In this document: positions 1 through 5,447 of the stretch, in pieces
Layout: each line of letters opens with the position of its first letter
Numbering within the stretch: the first letter of the stretch is position 1
NCBI GenBank assembly: GCA_021162285.1
Contig: JAGGYZ010000081.1
Coordinates: 1-5,447, forward strand
From: Candidatus Fermentibacteraceae bacterium
GTDB taxonomy: Bacteria > Fermentibacterota > Fermentibacteria > Fermentibacterales > JCC-6
Reading direction: 5' to 3'
DNA length: 5,447 bases
Translations under genes and position numbers: made by a program
The notes under the pieces: generated by a model
Databases searched by the model: none
Seen by the model: only the letters and a program-made list of their open reading frames with translations
What the model was told of the DNA's origin: nothing

Positions 1-1
1 G

Positions 2-373
2 ATAGGACGGGTCTTCAAAGAGCTCGGGTTGATTGAACAGTGGGGCAGTGGTATTCAAAGAATGATCTCCGATTGCAGTGAAATGGGACTTCGGCATCCA
101 GACTTTGCTGAAATAGGGAGAAATTTCCGCGTGACTATTTTCACCGAACCAACTGGTAGTTCTATTTTTGATGAAGTTGATTCTCATATTCTCAGGTTAC
201 TTAGAGCTAATCCAGACGGGCTATCCACTTCTGAACTGGCGAAGATTCTGGAAGTTACCGGTCGAACAGTTAGAAACAGAATGAGGTCTTTGGTTGAGAA
301 AGGGCTTGTTTTGCCTATAGGAACTGGTCCGAGGGATCCCAGAAGACGCTACCTAATCTCTAATTCTGAGTGA
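2..373 (+). CDS. AlbA/RecG-like ATP-binding transcriptional regulator, 3' end only
   Basis: This is the last 123 residues of a gene that begins before the window. The frame is open from base 2 and ends at a TGA at 371-373. A TTG at base 29 could be read as a start but falls inside a conserved segment, so it is not the true start. Fragment residues 1-22 contain the VFKELGLIEQWGSGIQRM block, typical of the C-terminal ATPase-like domain (HATPase_c_4) of the AlbA_2/RecG-like 'putative transcriptional regulator' family. Residues 58-120 form a winged helix-turn-helix: helices around HILRLL and STSELAKILEV, a recognition helix TGRTVRNRMRSLVEKG, then a basic wing with RDPRRRY. Family members are cytoplasmic and are presumed to combine nucleotide binding with DNA binding; targets are generally unknown. 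It converges on the minus-strand T9SS cargo gene, 99 bases apart, with no visible functional link. The family call is from motif recognition, not a search. Confidence 0.8.
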   Translation: MGRVFKELGLIEQWGSGIQRMISDCSEMGLRHPDFAEIGRNFRVTIFTEPTGSSIFDEVDSHILRLLRANPDGLSTSELAKILEVTGRTVRNRMRSLVEKGLVLPIGTGPRDPRRRYLISNSE

Positions 374-460
374 GGCATGTTCTCTATCTATTGGCAACAG
401 AAAGAGTATTGCAGAGCTAAAAGAACTCGATAAGCATCTACGGGGTATACTGGCCGGTAC

Positions 461-601
461 AATACCAATACGCTATTTAAGAAGAACGACAGTCTCTACA
501 TCAGACTCTGATCCAGTGTTGTACCTAATCAGATAACAGCCTGAAGAAACACCCCCGGGCACTGTCCACTGAACTGTGTTTTCCCCTGCGGGAAACAGCT
601 C
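461..601. repeat. Direct repeat copy 1, T9SS sorting-tail sequence
   Basis: This stretch aligns without gaps to 5306-5446 (offset 4845), with about 14 mismatches in 141 bases by manual comparison. It covers the last 42 codons of the propeller-like T9SS cargo gene, its TAG stop and 12 bases of downstream sequence (AATACCAATACG). The outermost 28 bases (461-488), which include the stop codon and the final LLK codons, are identical in both copies. The other copy has the same orientation, so recombination between them would delete or duplicate the intervening segment. Confidence 0.93.
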
Positions 602-1960
602 ATCTGCAACAGTGTCTATCAATCTGCCTGACAGATCATACACCAGTACGGAAGCCTCTCCGGATTCCGGAAGGTTGAAGGCAACAGAGAGTACAGAGCT
701 GAAGGGGTTGGGAAACATATCAAGAGTAATTACAGGTGAAGGTTCTTCCACCTCAATACCGGTCTCAGGAGCGAACCGTGCCAGGTAGCCGCCCTGCCCA
801 AACCAGGTCCCGCAGGCCACATAGCCTCCTTCAGGAAGCTGAGCAACAGAATAGAAGTGGTAGTCCACTCCCCGCTCCTCTGTGATACCCCAGAGATATT
901 CGCCTTCTTCAGAATACCTTGCCAGCCAGGCGTCCTGTGTGTTGCCAGTATCGACCAGAAGCACCGGTGCATTGGGATTGTTTGGCCCGGGTCCAGTCCA
1001 GTAACCTGTCCAACCTGAGAAGATATACCCACTGTCCATAGTCCGCCTGACGCAGAATCCTTCATGAACTGCCATTGGGTCCGTTGGAATATTGTGCCAC
1101 CACACAGTCGCACCGTACTGATCGGTGTGCCATATTGAGGACATGAGATGTGAAACAAAGGTATAACCCCCATCTGAAGCAATACAAAGGGATGCCGGTT
1201 CATGGCCAAATAAGGTGCCGAAACCGACACCTCTGATATAATTCCCATTAATATCAAAGAACAGCAGATGTGGTCCGTGAACACCGGAAAGAGTGTCATC
1301 TACAGCCTGTGTGAGTACACATAATTCGTTATTATTGAAAACAACGGATTTAGCATAACTTCTGTTACCAGTTCCCCATGTTCTTGTCCACAGAGTATCT
1401 CCCTGGGCATCAGTGCGAAGGAGCCATGCCTGCCCCGCAGAGCTCCCTGTGCCATGCACTCTTCCGCACACAGCAAAGCCGCCGTCAGGAAGGCAGGTGA
1501 TGCCGTAACCCTCTTCTTTGGTGCCCGGGTAGTCGTAGATCTTTGACCATTCTGTAGAACCATCTGAAGCTATCTTGTGAATGCACAATCCAATTGAATT
1601 GGAGGTTGAATCTTCAGTTGCAGACCCAGTGATAATGTAGGATCCATCAGACAGTGCTATTCCGTCATATCCGGCTTCGCCATAGTACTCATGCGGTACA
1701 TCCCAAATCTTATTGCCATTTCCATCTAAAAGGAGGGCAACATAGTTTTCCAGAGCCGGTTGAGTATAGCTCCAAACGAGGCATGTTACAAAAAAATCAC
1801 CATTCTGGTTTAGCTCAATATCTTTGAAATAGGCATAGTCCCAAGTCGAATAGTACCACTTCTCCCACATCTTGGCAGGCGGATCCATTGCCTGAGAGAC
1901 AGAGGTGAACAGGAGTGTTGTCATGACAAGGAGCATCAATGATGAATTCCTGTATCTCAT
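473..1960 (-). CDS. Secreted beta-propeller-like repeat protein with T9SS C-terminal sorting domain
   Basis: The predicted product has 495 residues. Residues 1-24 are a signal peptide: basic n-region MRYRN, hydrophobic LMLLVMTTLLFTSV, and an SQA cleavage site before MDPP. Residues 25-405 carry about five to seven degenerate repeats of the pattern 'DGGY/F.V.G.....W..R.D..G..LW...W', seen near 99-112, 150-196, 255-285, 300-318 and 366-395. They resemble the delta-60/beta-propeller-like repeats common in secreted FCB proteins. Residues 410-495 are a type IX (Por) sorting domain: FPNPF at 416-420, YDLSGRLIDT at 441-450, a GCYLIRY strand and a final VVLLK. The protein should cross the inner membrane by Sec and the outer membrane by T9SS, to be surface-attached or released. 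A GTG at 1969 is in frame but lies inside the Shine-Dalgarno sequence, so ATG at 1960 is chosen. The gene is the second in a coupled pair with the 946-residue gene. The ligand or role of the propeller is unknown. Confidence 0.9.
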   Translation of the reverse strand: MRYRNSSLMLLVMTTLLFTSVSQAMDPPAKMWEKWYYSTWDYAYFKDIELNQNGDFFVTCLVWSYTQPALENYVALLLDGNGNKIWDVPHEYYGEAGYDGIALSDGSYIITGSATEDSTSNSIGLCIHKIASDGSTEWSKIYDYPGTKEEGYGITCLPDGGFAVCGRVHGTGSSAGQAWLLRTDAQGDTLWTRTWGTGNRSYAKSVVFNNNELCVLTQAVDDTLSGVHGPHLLFFDINGNYIRGVGFGTLFGHEPASLCIASDGGYTFVSHLMSSIWHTDQYGATVWWHNIPTDPMAVHEGFCVRRTMDSGYIFSGWTGYWTGPGPNNPNAPVLLVDTGNTQDAWLARYSEEGEYLWGITEERGVDYHFYSVAQLPEGGYVACGTWFGQGGYLARFAPETGIEVEEPSPVITLDMFPNPFSSVLSVAFNLPESGEASVLVYDLSGRLIDTVADELFPAGENTVQWTVPGGVSSGCYLIRYNTGSESDVETVVLLK

Positions 1961-1964
1961 GGGT

Positions 1965-1974
1965 ATCACCTCCT
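1965..1974 (-). promoter_or_regulatory. Very strong Shine-Dalgarno sequence overlapping the upstream stop codon
   Basis: Read on the minus strand this is AGGAGGTGAT, a 10-base perfect complement of the usual 3' end of 16S rRNA (ATCACCTCCT). It is followed by ACCC and then the ATG at 1960, leaving 8 bases between AGGAGG-G and the ATG. The TAG stop of the upstream 946-residue gene (1975-1973) runs into it: the A and G of the stop are the first two bases of the site. This fixes the start of the cargo gene at 1960 and supports translational coupling. Confidence 0.88.
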
Positions 1975-4813
1975 ATTCCGTTAGCTTGATCCATCCAATT
2001 CTTACTGCCGTTGACAGGTTACTTCCACAGCTGAACTCAAGCCAGAAAGAGGTTGCGTCCTCATCATCCCATTCACTGTTGAGAGATTGAAGATCAATCG
2101 GTCCAATCTCAGACCAGGTCGTTGTAACATCCTCTCCCAGATCAATGTAGTGCTCTACTGAGTGCTCGTCAATCCAGTGTACTTCAATATCCAGGGATCT
2201 CTCAGCTTTTGCAGCCAGTGTTAAGTTCTGATAGAGAGAAGTATCAATCCAGTCACCGGTGCTCGATCCTGTACTCATTTGCATTGTGCCAGCGGAAGTG
2301 CTGGGATCGGTTATCTCTCCTTCGAACATTCCACTGATTGAGTCAGAGAATGTTGATTCCCAACCAGACATTGCTGTAATATCATCTGTATGCCAGTCCG
2401 GGGCTCCGGAACCTGTGGCTTCAGTCATGTCCCAGGGATCGTCAAGTACTTCTGTGGCGTAGTCTCTGGGCCTGATCATGTAAACAAGAGTTGCACTGTT
2501 GTCTTCCGAATCCGGCTCATTAAGGAGCTGCTGTGTGTACACACTCAAACGGTGAACACCGATGTTTGCGTTTCTTGTGTCCCACGAGAAAATTGCGTCA
2601 TCTCTGTCAACTTTCCAGCAGGAATCTGTGCTGAGACCGGTGAAACTGACTTCAGCCGTATCAAGCATCACTCCATAAGTATCATCACGGAGATACACCT
2701 GGACTCTGTTAAGAGATCCGGTTCCCATGTTGTAGAATCTTGCCAGGATGTTAACTGTTTCTCCCTGTACACTTCTGTAATCAGTGAGAGTGTCCCCGTC
2801 AGCCGGAAGTACAGGAGAGAGGTCCGGATCAGTTATTCTGATATCGGCGGCAAGTGAACCATCGAACATCTCCAAGAGCCTTGCCTCTCCGGCATCCAGG
2901 GTATCAAGGAATTCGAAGATTCCCAGACTCGGTTCACTTCCTTCAATAATAAACCTTCTGCTGTGATCAAGGGCGTAGACACTAAAATCCGTTGTTCTCG
3001 GGAAGCTGTCTGAATTAACGGATATTTTAAACGGATTGTTGTTTGCCCTGCAGAACCGGTTTACATGGAACAGGTAGCACGTGCTTTCAGTACTGTCTGT
3101 GAATACTCTTACCTGCGGGTCGGCAAAGTACTGGGGTTCTGTCCCGTAATAGCTGATTGAAGCATTGTCGTACCTGTTGCCGGAATACCACCACCACAGC
3201 CTGGAGAGTTCCGGAGCAACAGTTGCTATCTGCCCGAAGGTTTTCTTTACGCTGTTCCAGAGTCTTGCGTACGGGGCGAATTTCCACACCAGGTAGTTCT
3301 CTCTGTTTTTGTCATCACCTACAGCAGGAATCGGTCTGGATGGAACAGTGTAAAATGGATCAAACTGGCTGCCGTCTGCGGCAGTCCACGGCGGGATTGA
3401 ATCAGGCGGAGCATAGTAGTAATCACTTACCGGTCTGTCTCTGTATACCCAGTTTTCGTAAGGGTCGTCAAAGGGAATCAGGTTTTCATCAAGTAGACCT
3501 GTATCATGGTGGTGAGGTACTCCCAGGCTATCGAAGTCCCCTGAATAGCTCCTGATGCTGTATGGAAAAACACCTTTAGCGCCTCTGAGCAACCCGATGT
3601 TGCACAGCATCCTGAATTCGGCAGGTGATGGAATACGATAGGAGTAAGCTTCGTAGTTGATGGTGGTGTCGGGAGGGTCAGGTGGTTGGTTTTCAGTAAT
3701 TTCCCAAATAGCCCTTCCTCCGGTTCTTCCGAAGCCCTGGGGATGGTAGTTGATAGGGAAGGGGCCGCTACTCGCCGCGCTGAATGTTGAATCCAAAATC
3801 TCTTCATAATGCTCAAGCATCCAGAGATCGGTGGCACTACCAAGAACGGTTATAGAGTCCCTATTCTCCTGCCAATCATGCCCGGCCATTCTTACCGGGT
3901 AGGTGTTCAGATCCATTCGTTCAGGGTAATTGTTATGAATGCGGTAAGGTAAATCGGGAGAATACTCAAGGTACTTTGTATTGAAGTATGCCCTGATAGA
4001 GTTGGCTTGTTGATGGATTGTGCCAAGCTGAACTCCGGGTACGCAACCCGCCCACCCTGTACTGTCAAATCCAAGAGTATCATATCTTAGACTATCGATA
4101 TGATGGATGGCACTGAAACAGACGGAAACTGATGGACAGTACACTGAGGCGGCATTGTAAATGGAATCGGACTTCCACTTGACCCAGGAGAATACACCTG
4201 TTGAATCGATATGAACCATCATGGTATCCTGAGTATACATGCTTGGGAAGTAGTCATCGTATGGCTTAGCATCGCTTTTCATCCGATAAAGCTGCCAGGC
4301 AGGGCCCTCGTTGAAGATATCGTAGTACCAGATGCAGCTATAATCGGCGGCGTTTGATGCAAGTGTTGAACACCTGTTTCGTATGTCAGTGATAACATCG
4401 GTTGCATATGCTGTGTCTGCAATTGAAGAAAAATCAGGAGTAGGACGTATATAGGCTTTTTCGGAATGTATGGTTACCGGCGTGTATCTTCCCCATCTGT
4501 GCACAGGGGAGTTGCCCAGTTCCTGTAGCCTCGCCGGTGCTAGAACCATCGTTGCATGCGTACTGTCACACAGCGCAGCCGGTGTTCCAACTGTGCCATT
4601 TAGCCATCCTTCAACCCAGATTCCGTCAAAGTTGTGCCACAGCAGTTTACAAATAACCTCAAGGGAAATGTCTTCACAGGTGGGGTCCTGACCGGTTTTC
4701 ATTGAGATTATCGGAATTGTATTGGCTGGCGGGCTGTCTGCGGCTGAAATGGCTGCCAGAGATAACAGAGTGGTGACAACAAGCATCCCGGGTGAAAAGT
4801 ACAACTTCTTCAT
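1973..4813 (-). CDS. Large Sec-exported protein, putative TIM-barrel glycoside-hydrolase-like with CARDB-like and C-terminal beta-sandwich modules
   Basis: The product has 946 residues. Residues 1-25 form a signal peptide (MKKLYF n-region, hydrophobic MLVVTTLLSLAA, cleavage near ISA/A). Residues about 30-540 look like an (alpha/beta) barrel. WYYDIFNEGPAW at 162-173 resembles the strand-4 acid/base motif of clan-A glycoside hydrolases (Asn168-Glu169). DLNTYPVRM at 301-309 and RAIWEITENQ at 367-376 (Glu371 or Glu374 as possible nucleophile) look like further barrel strands, and LRGAKGVFPYSI at 409-420 resembles a late barrel strand of such enzymes. Residues about 655-780 resemble a CARDB-type Ig-like module (ETVNILARFYNMGTGSLNRVQV). 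Residues about 786-946 open with DDPWDM and end with RIGWIKLTE, consistent with a jelly-roll, carbohydrate-binding-like domain. Thirteen Cys suggest export and possible disulfides. No T9SS tail is present, unlike both cargo genes in the window. It is the first gene of the coupled pair. Hydrolase activity is inferred from motifs only; I do not recognise a named family. ATG 4813 gives the natural signal peptide. Confidence 0.85.
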   Translation of the reverse strand: MKKLYFSPGMLVVTTLLSLAAISAADSPPANTIPIISMKTGQDPTCEDISLEVICKLLWHNFDGIWVEGWLNGTVGTPAALCDSTHATMVLAPARLQELGNSPVHRWGRYTPVTIHSEKAYIRPTPDFSSIADTAYATDVITDIRNRCSTLASNAADYSCIWYYDIFNEGPAWQLYRMKSDAKPYDDYFPSMYTQDTMMVHIDSTGVFSWVKWKSDSIYNAASVYCPSVSVCFSAIHHIDSLRYDTLGFDSTGWAGCVPGVQLGTIHQQANSIRAYFNTKYLEYSPDLPYRIHNNYPERMDLNTYPVRMAGHDWQENRDSITVLGSATDLWMLEHYEEILDSTFSAASSGPFPINYHPQGFGRTGGRAIWEITENQPPDPPDTTINYEAYSYRIPSPAEFRMLCNIGLLRGAKGVFPYSIRSYSGDFDSLGVPHHHDTGLLDENLIPFDDPYENWVYRDRPVSDYYYAPPDSIPPWTAADGSQFDPFYTVPSRPIPAVGDDKNRENYLVWKFAPYARLWNSVKKTFGQIATVAPELSRLWWWYSGNRYDNASISYYGTEPQYFADPQVRVFTDSTESTCYLFHVNRFCRANNNPFKISVNSDSFPRTTDFSVYALDHSRRFIIEGSEPSLGIFEFLDTLDAGEARLLEMFDGSLAADIRITDPDLSPVLPADGDTLTDYRSVQGETVNILARFYNMGTGSLNRVQVYLRDDTYGVMLDTAEVSFTGLSTDSCWKVDRDDAIFSWDTRNANIGVHRLSVYTQQLLNEPDSEDNSATLVYMIRPRDYATEVLDDPWDMTEATGSGAPDWHTDDITAMSGWESTFSDSISGMFEGEITDPSTSAGTMQMSTGSSTGDWIDTSLYQNLTLAAKAERSLDIEVHWIDEHSVEHYIDLGEDVTTTWSEIGPIDLQSLNSEWDDEDATSFWLEFSCGSNLSTAVRIGWIKLTE

Positions 4814-4816
4814 TGT

Positions 4817-4821
4817 TCCCC
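4817..4821 (-). promoter_or_regulatory. Weak Shine-Dalgarno for the 946-residue gene
   Basis: The minus strand reads GCGGGGAACAATG, so GGGGA lies only three to four bases before the ATG at 4813. Match and spacing are both poor, especially beside the 10-base site of the downstream gene. The start is still preferred because it gives a complete signal peptide with an MKK n-region. The contrast suggests the second gene could be translated more efficiently than the first. Confidence 0.4.
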
Positions 4822-4863
4822 GCTTTCTGCACTCTATTGAGTGTAATATATGGTTTACTAGCG

Positions 4864-4895
4864 AATATGGCAGTGCATGGGGGGGGGTATGTCAA
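4864..4895 (-). promoter_or_regulatory. Candidate promoter with perfect TTGACA box and poly-C spacer
   Basis: On the minus strand a consensus -35 box TTGACA (4895-4890) is followed by TA, nine C, and then ATGCACTGC, before CATATT at 4869-4864, which matches four of six bases of a sigma70 -10 box. The spacer is 20 bases, longer than the 17 preferred, so as drawn the promoter would be weak. It lies about 50 bases upstream of the 946-residue gene and is the only consensus-like promoter I see in the 157-base gap. Promoter consensus in this lineage is unknown, so the call is tentative. Confidence 0.35.
4879..4887. repeat. Homopolymer tract G9 (C9 on the coding strand)
   Basis: Nine consecutive G on the plus strand. 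It is the longest G/C homopolymer in the window and lies outside any gene, inside the spacer of the candidate promoter of the two-gene secreted-protein unit. Tracts of this length can change length by slipped-strand mispairing, and they are also prone to sequencing or assembly error. Confidence 0.9.
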
Positions 4896-4970
4896 GGGTG
4901 TTCACTTTGTATAGAGGCATGGAGAAAAAGAGTTCAGGCAAGGATTGTTGCACTGTACTAATTCAAGTAA

Positions 4971-5231
4971 TCATTTTCGGATCCTTCTCAGCTCTCGCTC
5001 TGTGACCAGCTGTTTTTCCCAGTTATCTCCAAGAGTTTCGATCTGCTTCTGAGTTTCCTCGGGCAGTTTCAACAGACACAGCCACTGGGTTACTCTGTCG
5101 GAAGATATCCCATGCCTTTCAGCAAGCTGTTTTCTGGTAAGATTGTTACCGACCAGCTCATCATTCAATTCTCTGGCATATACCAAAGGGTTACGGTAGG
5201 TCTTTTTGTGTTTGCGGACAGGAATGTCCAT
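4971..5231 (-). CDS. Small ParB/KorB-like helix-turn-helix DNA-binding protein, possibly a 3' gene remnant
   Basis: The product has 86 residues and is strongly charged. Residues 31-56 form a helix-turn-helix: LTRKQLAERHG, a GISSD turn, then RVTQWLCLLKLP as recognition helix. This resembles the HTH of ParB/KorB-type proteins, and the LLKLPEE wording is typical of that group. There is no ParB N-terminal nuclease-like box, Walker motif or membrane segment. A conserved-looking basic leader, RMDIPVRKHKKTYRNP, precedes the HTH. ATG 5231 is the only canonical start in the frame but has no Shine-Dalgarno sequence. The frame stays open about 30 codons further upstream, to a TAA at 5324-5322, with protein-like content (TRTSAKPPKALCIRRM). 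The gene may therefore have lost its 5' end when the T9SS-tail repeat came to lie beside it. Similar short HTH proteins occur near recombinase genes, which is suggestive only. A cytoplasmic DNA-binding role is likely; its target is unknown. Confidence 0.62.
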   Translation of the reverse strand: MDIPVRKHKKTYRNPLVYARELNDELVGNNLTRKQLAERHGISSDRVTQWLCLLKLPEETQKQIETLGDNWEKQLVTERELRRIRK

Positions 5232-5305
5232 ACGCCGTATACACAGTGCTTTTGGAGGTTTGGCTGAGGTTCGAGTGTACTGTCTCCCGGCGTGCCAGGC
5301 GGGAT

Positions 5306-5447
5306 AATACCAATACGCTATTTAAGAAGAACGGCAGTCTCAACAGCAGACTCTGATCCAGCGTTGTACCTAATCAGATAACAGCCTGAAGAAACACCCT
5401 CTGGTACTGTCCATTGAACTGTACTTTCCCCAGCGGGGAATATCTCC
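5306..5447. repeat. Direct repeat copy 2, T9SS sorting-tail sequence
   Basis: This is the partner of 461-601 in the same orientation, about 90% identical with no gaps, and cut off by the window edge, so the true repeat may be longer. The match ends sharply on its left side at 5306, beside the open upstream extension of the small HTH gene. That makes this base a candidate recombination or copying boundary. Confidence 0.93.
5318..5447 (-). CDS. T9SS cargo protein, C-terminal sorting tail only
   Basis: The frame is open from the right edge of the window to a TAG at 5320-5318 and gives the last 42 residues of a protein whose 5' part lies outside. The readable tail runs from EIFPAGESTVQWTVPEGV through GCYLIRYNAG to VETAVLLK. 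It matches the end of the propeller-like cargo at 36 of 42 positions; the differences are L/I, N/S, G/E, T/A, D/A and V/A. It is the second half of a Por/T9SS sorting domain, so the missing part should carry a signal peptide and an FPNPF-type domain start. The passenger is not visible. The stop lies 86 bases upstream of the ATG of the small HTH gene on the same strand. No convincing terminator follows. Confidence 0.88.
   Translation of the reverse strand, partial: EIFPAGESTVQWTVPEGVSSGCYLIRYNAGSESAVETAVLLK

Noticed and set aside
444..466. Inverted repeat GGTAT...ATACC just after the cargo stop, as a terminator.
   Set aside because: The stem is only five pairs with a 13-base loop, and no T run follows on either strand.
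730..1563. Two abutting minus-strand open frames (730-1299 and 1300-1563) that could look like extra genes.
   Set aside because: Both lie wholly inside the T9SS cargo gene in another frame and show no signal peptide or known domain. The cargo frame has strong repeat and sorting-domain content.
1960..1969. GTG at 1969 as the start of the T9SS cargo protein.
   Set aside because: The GTG is part of the Shine-Dalgarno sequence itself. The ATG at 1960 has correct spacing and gives a normal signal peptide.
2390..2857. A 155-codon plus-strand open frame opposite the large gene.
   Set aside because: It is antisense to the CARDB-like and C-terminal modules, has no ribosome binding site or domain, and is explained as a shadow of the real gene.
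3157..3843. Open frames on both strands (3157-3555 plus, 3478-3843 minus) inside the large gene.
   Set aside because: Their composition is not protein-like, they have no plausible start signals, and they overlap a well-supported coding frame.
4830..4843. Small hairpin CACTC-TATT-GAGTG in the leader of the large gene.
   Set aside because: Five base pairs are expected by chance at this scale. There is no second copy and no link to a known operator, so it is only noted.
5285..5304. Inverted repeat TCCCG...CGGGA downstream of the second cargo stop, as a terminator.
   Set aside because: It has a five-pair stem and a 10-base loop, is followed by AGACAG with no T tract, and lies in the open upstream extension of the HTH frame.
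1..5447. CRISPR arrays, tRNA or rRNA genes, insertion sequences, transposase genes.
   Set aside because: I saw no short regularly spaced repeats, cloverleaf-like segment, rRNA signature, terminal inverted repeats or transposase motif on either strand.

Overview
The window looks like a piece of a bacterial chromosome or metagenomic contig from a lineage that uses the type IX secretion system (T9SS). Two reading frames on the minus strand end in a Por/T9SS C-terminal sorting domain (FPNPF opening, a YDLSGRLI-type strand, short Lys-terminated tail). This points to the Fibrobacteres-Chlorobi-Bacteroidetes (FCB) superphylum or a related candidate phylum. One gene has a 10-base match to the 16S rRNA 3' end as its ribosome binding site. 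That is unusual for Bacteroidetes proper, so I favour a non-Bacteroidetes FCB or candidate-phylum organism (for example Fermentibacteria-like). This placement is inference.

Layout from left to right. Bases 2-373 (+) hold the 3' end of an AlbA/RecG-like ATPase-type transcriptional regulator with a C-terminal winged helix. After a 99-base convergent gap comes a two-gene minus-strand unit. The first gene (4813-1973) encodes a 946-residue Sec-exported protein with a possible TIM-barrel, glycoside-hydrolase-like N-terminal half, a CARDB-like module and a C-terminal beta-sandwich. The second (1960-473) encodes a 495-residue secreted beta-propeller-like repeat protein with a T9SS sorting tail. The stop codon of the first gene lies inside the Shine-Dalgarno sequence of the second, so the two are probably cotranscribed and translationally coupled. 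The 157-base gap upstream of the pair holds a perfect TTGACA box followed directly by a run of nine C (minus strand), a possible length-variable promoter spacer. Further right, bases 5231-4971 (-) encode a small ParB/KorB-like helix-turn-helix protein, which may be the 3' remnant of a longer gene. The window ends inside a second T9SS cargo gene (5447-5318, -), of which only the sorting tail is visible.

The two T9SS tails form a direct repeat of about 141 bases at roughly 90% identity that continues about 12 bases past both stop codons. It brackets about 4.7 kb holding the large enzyme-like gene, most of the propeller gene and the small HTH gene. The most plausible joint picture is a cluster of surface or secreted proteins: one enzyme-like protein without a sorting tail, and at least two T9SS cargoes whose tails have been copied or recombined. 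The regulator fragment and the small HTH gene are accessory-type neighbours with no evident functional link.
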